Under the pieces are notes generated by a model. It saw only the letters and a program-made list of their open reading frames with translations. It made no database searches and was not told the origin of the DNA. Below, one piece after another: positions 7,101 through 10,590 of a stretch of DNA of 10,590 nucleotides. The translations under genes and the position numbers were made by a program. Each line of letters begins with the position of its first letter. Positions within the stretch are counted from its first letter, which is position 1. Origin of the DNA: Candidatus Rifleibacteriota bacterium (GTDB lineage: Bacteria > UBP17 > UBA6191 > JACPRK01); the NCBI GenBank assembly GCA_016213865.1, contig JACQZL010000361.1, positions 1 to 10,590 of the forward strand. The letters run 5' to 3'.

Positions 7101-10100
7101 CGCACCTTGATGCGCCGGATCAGCTCGCAGGTCATCCGCTCCTTCGGGTCCACCACCGATAGCCCGATGACCTTGGCCGGCGACCCCGCCAGCTCGTCGG
7201 CCCACTTCTCGAGATGGTCGAGGTAGTAGCTCTTGAGCAGCGGGAAGGTGTCGCCGCTCGACCAGTAGTTCTTGTTCTCGACGTGCCAGAGCATCTTCAT
7301 GTCCTCCGGCGATTCGAGATAGAGCTGGGTGTTGAAATCGTGCACCGAGCAGCGGTAGCCCCGCCCTCGCAGATAACTCGAGAGATAGGCCAGCGCCACC
7401 GGCGGGTCGGTGTAGCCCCACACCGGACAGGTCGCCAGCACCGCGTCGTCCGGCCGTCCCACCCGCTGGTTCACCCGCTTGACGACCCGATCTTCCTGCT
7501 CGAGCAGCGTTCCCGGCGAGCCCAGCACGCGCTCCCTCGAAGGCAGCCGCACGTGCTGGTCCTCGAGCATCAGATACAGCTCCTTGAGCCGCTTGCGGCG
7601 GAACTCGCGGTTCAGATACCCGTTGTCGTGCCAGTCCCTCGCCAGGTCCTTGCCCACGCGATCGACGTTGAACCGCTTCGGCTCGCGATCGAGTTCGCAG
7701 CCCGGCAGCAACAACAGATCGGACATCGTCTCGACCTCGTCGATGTTGCCGGCGTTCTCCCACAGGAACCGCGCCAGACTCTCGAATTGCCCGTCCGGAT
7801 CGACCGGCAACCCCGCCACGAGCGTGTCGATCGACGTGACGATGCTCGACCAGTGACAGAGCCTCAACGCCTTCGCCAGGTACGGCTCCAGGCAGTACCC
7901 CTCCGGCGCCGTCGGGATGCAGAACCGCAGCTTGCGACAGCCGCCCGCCCACAACCGCCGGTATCGATCTTCCGGCTCGTCGGGCTCGGGCAGGTAGCGG
8001 GCCTCCCACGTCACCGGCAGCTCGTTGTCCTCGATCAGCGCGGCCAACCGCGTCAGCTCTTCCGGGTGGCTGTTGGCCATCGTCTGGCCCAGCACGAAGC
8101 TCGAGACACCCTTCTCGGACCACAACCTGGCCATCTCAAGGTAGATGTCGTCGGCCGAACGCGCTCTCAGGATCAGTCCATGCGGCGCGCGAGGACAGTG
8201 CACGCAGCGCTGAGAACACCCTATCCCGGCCAGCACCTCCAGCCTCGGCGACGGATACCCCGCCAGGTGGAACGGAGCCAGCTCCCCCAGCGTCAGCGCC
8301 GCCAGCGACTGCATCGGAACGAGCGGCATGAACTCGCTCGAGCCCGGGACGAACACCCCGGCCGGCCGTCGCGCCGGTCCCTCTCCGGCGTTCCCCTCGC
8401 CGCCGGTCTTCCGGGCCGCTCGGGCCAGCTCGAGCAGCGGCCGCTCGGGATCGCCCAGGATGAAGCCGTCCGGCATCGAGGCGGCCGGCAACACCTCCGC
8501 CAGCTCCTTGGCCGACCCCTGACCGAACCAGTAGATGGGCGCAGCAAAGTTCGCCTCGCGTAACTTCGAAGTGAAGTCCGCGGCCACCCGCCAGCTTGCC
8601 GGCGTCACGTGCAGCGCCAGCACCGCGGGCCTCTCACCGACCGTCTCGGCCACCGCGCGAGGGGCCAGAATCGCCCAGGGCCGCGCCACCATCGCGGCCG
8701 TCTCCGGCACGTTGTAGCCCGCATCGGCGTACTCGTCCCACCGCTCGCGCACCTGGTCCGGCGCCGCGAGGTAGCTGGCCAGGTTGAAGTCGATCGCGTG
8801 TACCCGCACCCGGTTCCCGAGCAGCCAGCTCGAGAGATACAGCAGCGAGGCCGACGGCCCGTGCGGACTGCCCGGCGGTAGCTCGGCCAGCAAGATGGCA
8901 GGCGGCTCCCCCTCGAGCGCGAGCAACTGGTGCGGCTCCCGGCTCTCGGCCGGCCGGCCGCTGAACGCGCACGGCGCCACCGGGCGCGGTTCGGGCGCGG
9001 GCAACTTCTCGCGCTTCGGCGCCACCGGCGTGCGGACCCGCTTCGAGGCCCCGACGATGCCGCGCCGAGGGCGGATTTTCACGAGAGCAACGGGGGCGGC
9101 GATGGCCGAGGCAGTGGTACCGAGTTCCTGCTGGGGGCCCTGCCCCCAGTCCCCCGCCAGAGGGTCATCGACCCTCTGGACTCCCGTTTGACCGGCGGTA
9201 GCTTCGCCCGCGACCGAACTGAGTGCTTCTTCGCAGACAGGACCGGCTTCCGATTGCGTGCCGAAATCGCCGGGTCCAGGGGGGGGCTCCCCCCCTGGCA
9301 GGGGTTCGGGGACAGCGTCCCCGACGGGGAGTTCGGTTCCAGCGTCTTCCACCTTGGCCTCCGACGGGTGGGTCTCCGCGACCTGCGGGTCCCACCTCTT
9401 CTGCGAGGGTTGGGCGGCCTCGCACTTCAGGCAAATGAGTCCCGGCCGCGGGGCCTCGTGGCCGTACACCTCGCGCAGGAACTGGCGACGCTTCTCGCCG
9501 TTCCAGATCTCGGCGAGGGTCTGTTCTCGCAGGTTCCCGATCGGCACTTCGCGGCGCCAGTCGTTGCAGCAGGCGATGACGTCGCCGCTATAGAGAACGC
9601 ACGCCATCTCCATGGCCCAGATGGAGTTGCATCCCTCGACCGCCTCGAAGCGCACCGGCGGCATCCAGCGGACGTTTCCGGCGCGCGACATCGGCTCCTC
9701 TAAGTACTCGACCCGCTCGAGCCCCAGCCCGCGCCAGTAGCGCACCGCCTCGCGGGCCTCTTCCCGGCCGAGGTGGCGCTTGTCGCGGATAATCTTGACG
9801 TTCACGTAGTCGGGGCCCTTGAGTTCGACCGCTTTGCGGCAGAAATCCTCCATGAGACTGCGGAGGCCGCCGGGGGCGTTGAAGTTCTTGAGCCCCATCA
9901 GCTTCTCGTAGGTGTCGTCGTGGAGGGCGTGCACCGAGAGACCGAGCCAGTCGAGCTTCGACTGGAGCAGGCGGTCGCCCAGCTTGCCGAGAAGCACCCC
10001 GTTGGTGAGGAGGTGCACGGTGGTGCGCGGGTTGCGGCTCTTGGCCAGGTCGATGCGTTCGATGAGTTTCGGGTCGCACAGCGGCTCGTTCATCAGGTAC

Positions 10101-10294
10101 ATCAGGATGCGGAGCACCTGGCCGTTGGCGGCGAGTTCGTCGATCACCCTCTCGAAGAGGGCGTCGTCCATCTCTCCCAGGGAGACCTCGTGCTTGATCT
10201 GGGGATGGGGGCAGAACGTGCAGGCGGCGTTGCAGGTCGTGGTGGTCTGCAACATCACGTTCAGGGGGAAGGCCGAGGTGGGAAGCTCGCTCAC
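4184..10294 (-). CDS. Giant protein with four radical SAM modules (rSAM-SPASM / B12-like-rSAM / B12-like-rSAM / rSAM-SPASM)
   Basis: The polypeptide is 2036 aa from GTG 10294, chosen because AGGAG lies 5 bases upstream and the start overlaps the preceding stop as GTGA. Module A (1-~300): CNAACTFC at 21-28 binds the SAM-cleaving 4Fe-4S cluster, and SPASM-type cysteines follow (C222, C242, C243, C288, C291). An Ala/Pro/Glu-rich linker (~300-460) carries two repeat insertions. Module B (~465-905): degenerate B12-binding-like domain, then CSQRCVHC at 693-700. Module C (~950-1445): B12-binding-like domain with GLSVVDP, LGGPAVF and GEGE (1101-1104), then CVNRCAFC at 1175-1182 and FGLES at 1273-1277. 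Module D (~1500-1930): CNVSCAGC at 1510-1517, GSGEP at 1562-1566, and SPASM cysteines C1856, C1874, C1875, C1923, C1926 and C1927. B and C align along their whole length and look like a tandem duplication. Such enzymes make radical-based modifications of peptides, lipids or small molecules; the substrate is unknown. The tail after ~1930 is unstructured. Confidence 0.88.
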   Translation of the reverse strand: MSELPTSAFPLNVMLQTTTTCNAACTFCPHPQIKHEVSLGEMDDALFERVIDELAANGQVLRILMYLMNEPLCDPKLIERIDLAKSRNPRTTVHLLTNGVLLGKLGDRLLQSKLDWLGLSVHALHDDTYEKLMGLKNFNAPGGLRSLMEDFCRKAVELKGPDYVNVKIIRDKRHLGREEAREAVRYWRGLGLERVEYLEEPMSRAGNVRWMPPVRFEAVEGCNSIWAMEMACVLYSGDVIACCNDWRREVPIGNLREQTLAEIWNGEKRRQFLREVYGHEAPRPGLICLKCEAAQPSQKRWDPQVAETHPSEAKVEDAGTELPVGDAVPEPLPGGEPPPGPGDFGTQSEAGPVCEEALSSVAGEATAGQTGVQRVDDPLAGDWGQGPQQELGTTASAIAAPVALVKIRPRRGIVGASKRVRTPVAPKREKLPAPEPRPVAPCAFSGRPAESREPHQLLALEGEPPAILLAELPPGSPHGPSASLLYLSSWLLGNRVRVHAIDFNLASYLAAPDQVRERWDEYADAGYNVPETAAMVARPWAILAPRAVAETVGERPAVLALHVTPASWRVAADFTSKLREANFAAPIYWFGQGSAKELAEVLPAASMPDGFILGDPERPLLELARAARKTGGEGNAGEGPARRPAGVFVPGSSEFMPLVPMQSLAALTLGELAPFHLAGYPSPRLEVLAGIGCSQRCVHCPRAPHGLILRARSADDIYLEMARLWSEKGVSSFVLGQTMANSHPEELTRLAALIEDNELPVTWEARYLPEPDEPEDRYRRLWAGGCRKLRFCIPTAPEGYCLEPYLAKALRLCHWSSIVTSIDTLVAGLPVDPDGQFESLARFLWENAGNIDEVETMSDLLLLPGCELDREPKRFNVDRVGKDLARDWHDNGYLNREFRRKRLKELYLMLEDQHVRLPSRERVLGSPGTLLEQEDRVVKRVNQRVGRPDDAVLATCPVWGYTDPPVALAYLSSYLRGRGYRCSVHDFNTQLYLESPEDMKMLWHVENKNYWSSGDTFPLLKSYYLDHLEKWADELAGSPAKVIGLSVVDPKERMTCELIRRIKVRDQSKRIILGGPAVFTPDYRRIFLDQVGELVDGYVIGEGEATLVDVIEAIKAGRPVGDVPGVVTYPDGVHPRETFRAPIAPLDTVPFPDYQDFDLSRYPSKKLILEWSRGCVNRCAFCKGVAITGKWRNRSPEHILEELTYHAVKNEIHEFEISDQLINGDIEALEEICDRIVAAKLDVRWMCQGLPTPQMTRRVFDKMKAAGCYDFKFGLESASDKVIRLMGKGSSFTRDDAARVIRDCHEAGIESSVFCIVGYPGEEEEDFRQTLDFYSDNAGFVTRIKSINALAIITDTPIHAHAEQFDVVLPPMDYHYLWRTRDGKNTIEVRRERIRRLLAVAKEKGIQVMETNLTEGKQNELVLGIIKGNLSYAQAIDLLKEQVNHLGSFETERRVAGRTGSGPAFVPEPLLPEGAPALDDPTELELLGIMDGRRAFKGPDILEIDMTNDCNVSCAGCWCHSHLMGDRRFAGAFKQHFLPLETIRRLIDDAARMGTRRIQLAGSGEPFMHPQIWDVIRHVKEKGLELAIITNFTLLTEQGVKDLVALGVDDLTCSIWAGSVEAFERTHPGTDGEAFLRLERLMVLLQGLKGAQVKPRVKIYNVISNLNYDDLDNMIDFGLRTGAQYVEFTPVDTIEGYTDSLRLTHEQSEEVLAAFARLQERSDYVNMLGIEHLEVLDNLQHAREAAEFPSRLMKESMYEGFTFHIEHRHTRATCPAGLDSAHVYSDPESATGYVFLFDEERCRKCPLHDKCSINKQNYSVKREFLSFLGFGSFSRRLQGEVEKGEYESGFVNTMPCYIGWSYSRVTTDGFTIPCCKGYGKPLGNLHQASGGFAGLWNSPRMQNFRPLALTVTKDHPYFEPINCVKCCDNLGMNLRTHRKVMALMTDERTRLRGLYDQLDAASASDAGPSARERLLPDEHHAFPEPFSPAELVQVVADGADDGPRNNSQLAEGEAGAAEGVPPVQLTAAELIAFRFK
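9131..9179 (-). repeat. 49-bp double-hairpin repeat, copy 3 (inverted, in rSAM linker)
   Basis: In opposite orientation to the other two copies. Hairpin one (9157-9179) has arms CCAGAGGGTC and GACCCTCTGG around a 3-nt loop. The spacer at 9150-9156 is TCCCCCG. Hairpin two (9131-9149) has arms CTGGGGGC and GCCCCCAG around CCT. It encodes residues 372-388 of the giant protein (VQRVDDPLAGDWGQGPQ). Confidence 0.87.
9276..9324 (+). repeat. 49-bp double-hairpin repeat, copy 2 (in rSAM linker)
   Basis: Hairpin one (9276-9298) has arms CCAGGGGGGG and CCCCCCCTGG around GCT. The spacer is CAGGGGT. Hairpin two (9306-9324) has arms TCGGGGAC and GTCCCCGA around AGC, all perfectly paired. It encodes residues 324-340 of the giant protein (VGDAVPEPLPGGEPPPG), the same frame as the prepilin copy. 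It contains a run of 8 G (9279-9286) and a run of 7 C (9289-9295). Confidence 0.87.
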
Positions 10295-10521
10295 GGGGTC
10301 TCCTTCTCCGGCGGGGCTCGCCGGGCGAGTCCCGAGCGGAACTCTTCGAGCCGGGCCCGCAGCGCTGCGAGGCCCGCGGGGCCGAGCGCGCCGAGCCGGT
10401 CGGCAACGAGACGGTTGTGCAGAGATGCCTCGCAATATGAAAACTCGACAGTGAAAGTCTGCTTTATTGGCGTCGTCCGAGCTGGCCACACGTGCTGATG
10501 GTCACATCGAACACCACACAC
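10291..10521 (-). CDS. Short hypothetical protein or 3' remnant upstream of the giant rSAM gene
   Basis: The frame ends at TGA 10291-10293, overlapping the giant gene's GTG as GTGA, which is what a translationally coupled upstream gene looks like. The last ~45 residues look coding: an amphipathic Ala/Leu/Arg helix (LGPAGLAALRARLEEF) with G/C-rich third positions. The first ~30 residues (codons GTG 10521 or GTG 10491 onward) look non-coding, with no Shine-Dalgarno. A CTG at 10420-10422 preceded by GAGG is another possible start. I recognise no family. It may be a small regulator or leader peptide, the remnant of a truncated gene, or chance. Confidence 0.35.
   Translation of the reverse strand: MCGVRCDHQHVWPARTTPIKQTFTVEFSYCEASLHNRLVADRLGALGPAGLAALRARLEEFRSGLARRAPPEKETP
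10300..10304 (-). promoter_or_regulatory. Ribosome binding site for the giant radical SAM protein
   Basis: AGGAG on the minus strand lies 5 bases before GTG 10294. It decides the start. A frame extension up to GTG 10489 would add a 65-residue, Arg/Pro-rich, low-quality N-terminus in front of the conserved domain. Confidence 0.65.
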
Positions 10522-10530
10522 TTTGCACTT

Positions 10531-10545
10531 TGCTGCTGCTGCTGC
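10531..10545. repeat. Short TGC trinucleotide run
   Basis: Five TGC units lie next to two CTTTGC repeats (10521-10533). They sit in the 69-base stretch upstream of the short ORF, in which I see no convincing promoter. Confidence 0.5.
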
Positions 10546-10590
10546 CTACCGCCCAATCACAAACCGGTCTACAATCCTCGGCTGATCAAC

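Noticed and set aside
3956..7162. Long plus-strand open frame (1068 codons) opposite the giant gene
   Set aside because: It is antisense to a frame with clear rSAM motifs. Its translation is rich in His, Val, Leu, Arg and Asp without any domain, as expected opposite a G+C-rich gene.
7214..8563. Plus-strand open frame of 449 codons
   Set aside because: Antisense to modules B and C; low-complexity Arg/Gln/His-rich translation with no motif.
10295..10489. N-terminal extension of the giant protein to GTG 10489
   Set aside because: Adds Arg/Pro-rich low-quality sequence with no ribosome binding site, while GTG 10294 has AGGAG at ideal spacing.
10522..10590. Promoter upstream of the short ORF and giant gene
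   Set aside because: TTGATC near the window end has no acceptable -10 box at 16-18 bases; too weak to annotate.

Overview
The window reads as chromosomal DNA from a high-G+C, Gram-negative bacterium. Three things point that way: prepilin-type surface proteins, an O-antigen-ligase-type membrane enzyme, and strong G/C bias at third codon positions. I cannot name the phylum. The mix of prepilins, many radical SAM domains and abundant short palindromic repeats resembles poorly cultured deltaproteobacterial, Acidobacteria or PVC-type lineages, but that is an impression, not a placement.

Left part, plus strand (1-1215): the 3' end of an unidentified gene is followed by a PilX/GspK-like minor pilin gene that is broken by a frameshift near 1011-1036. 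The convergent minus-strand block starts 24 bases later.

Minus strand, read from right to left: (i) a short, weakly supported ORF (10291-10521) whose stop overlaps the next start as GTGA; (ii) a very large gene (4184-10294, 2036 aa) encoding four radical SAM modules in one polypeptide, in the order rSAM-SPASM, B12-like-rSAM, B12-like-rSAM, rSAM-SPASM; (iii) a 302-base gap carrying a large inverted repeat built from CACAGAG heptamers; (iv) an O-antigen-ligase/Wzy_C-type membrane protein with a TPR tail (2199-3881); (v) a type IV prepilin (1240-2196) starting two bases after the ligase stop.

Two layers of structure lie on top of the genes. A 49-bp double-hairpin repeat occurs three times: once in the prepilin leader and twice, in opposite orientations, in the linker between the first two modules of the giant protein. 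Each copy has a 10-bp stem with a 3-nt loop, a 7-nt spacer, and an 8-bp stem with a 3-nt loop. The stem sequences differ between copies but pairing is kept, and every copy stays open to translation. The second layer is the CACAGAG inverted repeat between the giant gene and the ligase.

Working hypothesis (inference): the ligase and prepilin are translationally linked and could form a pilin or surface glycosylation pair. The giant radical SAM protein may modify a surface glycan, lipid or peptide in the same pathway. The sequence shows co-orientation and adjacency only, not substrate.
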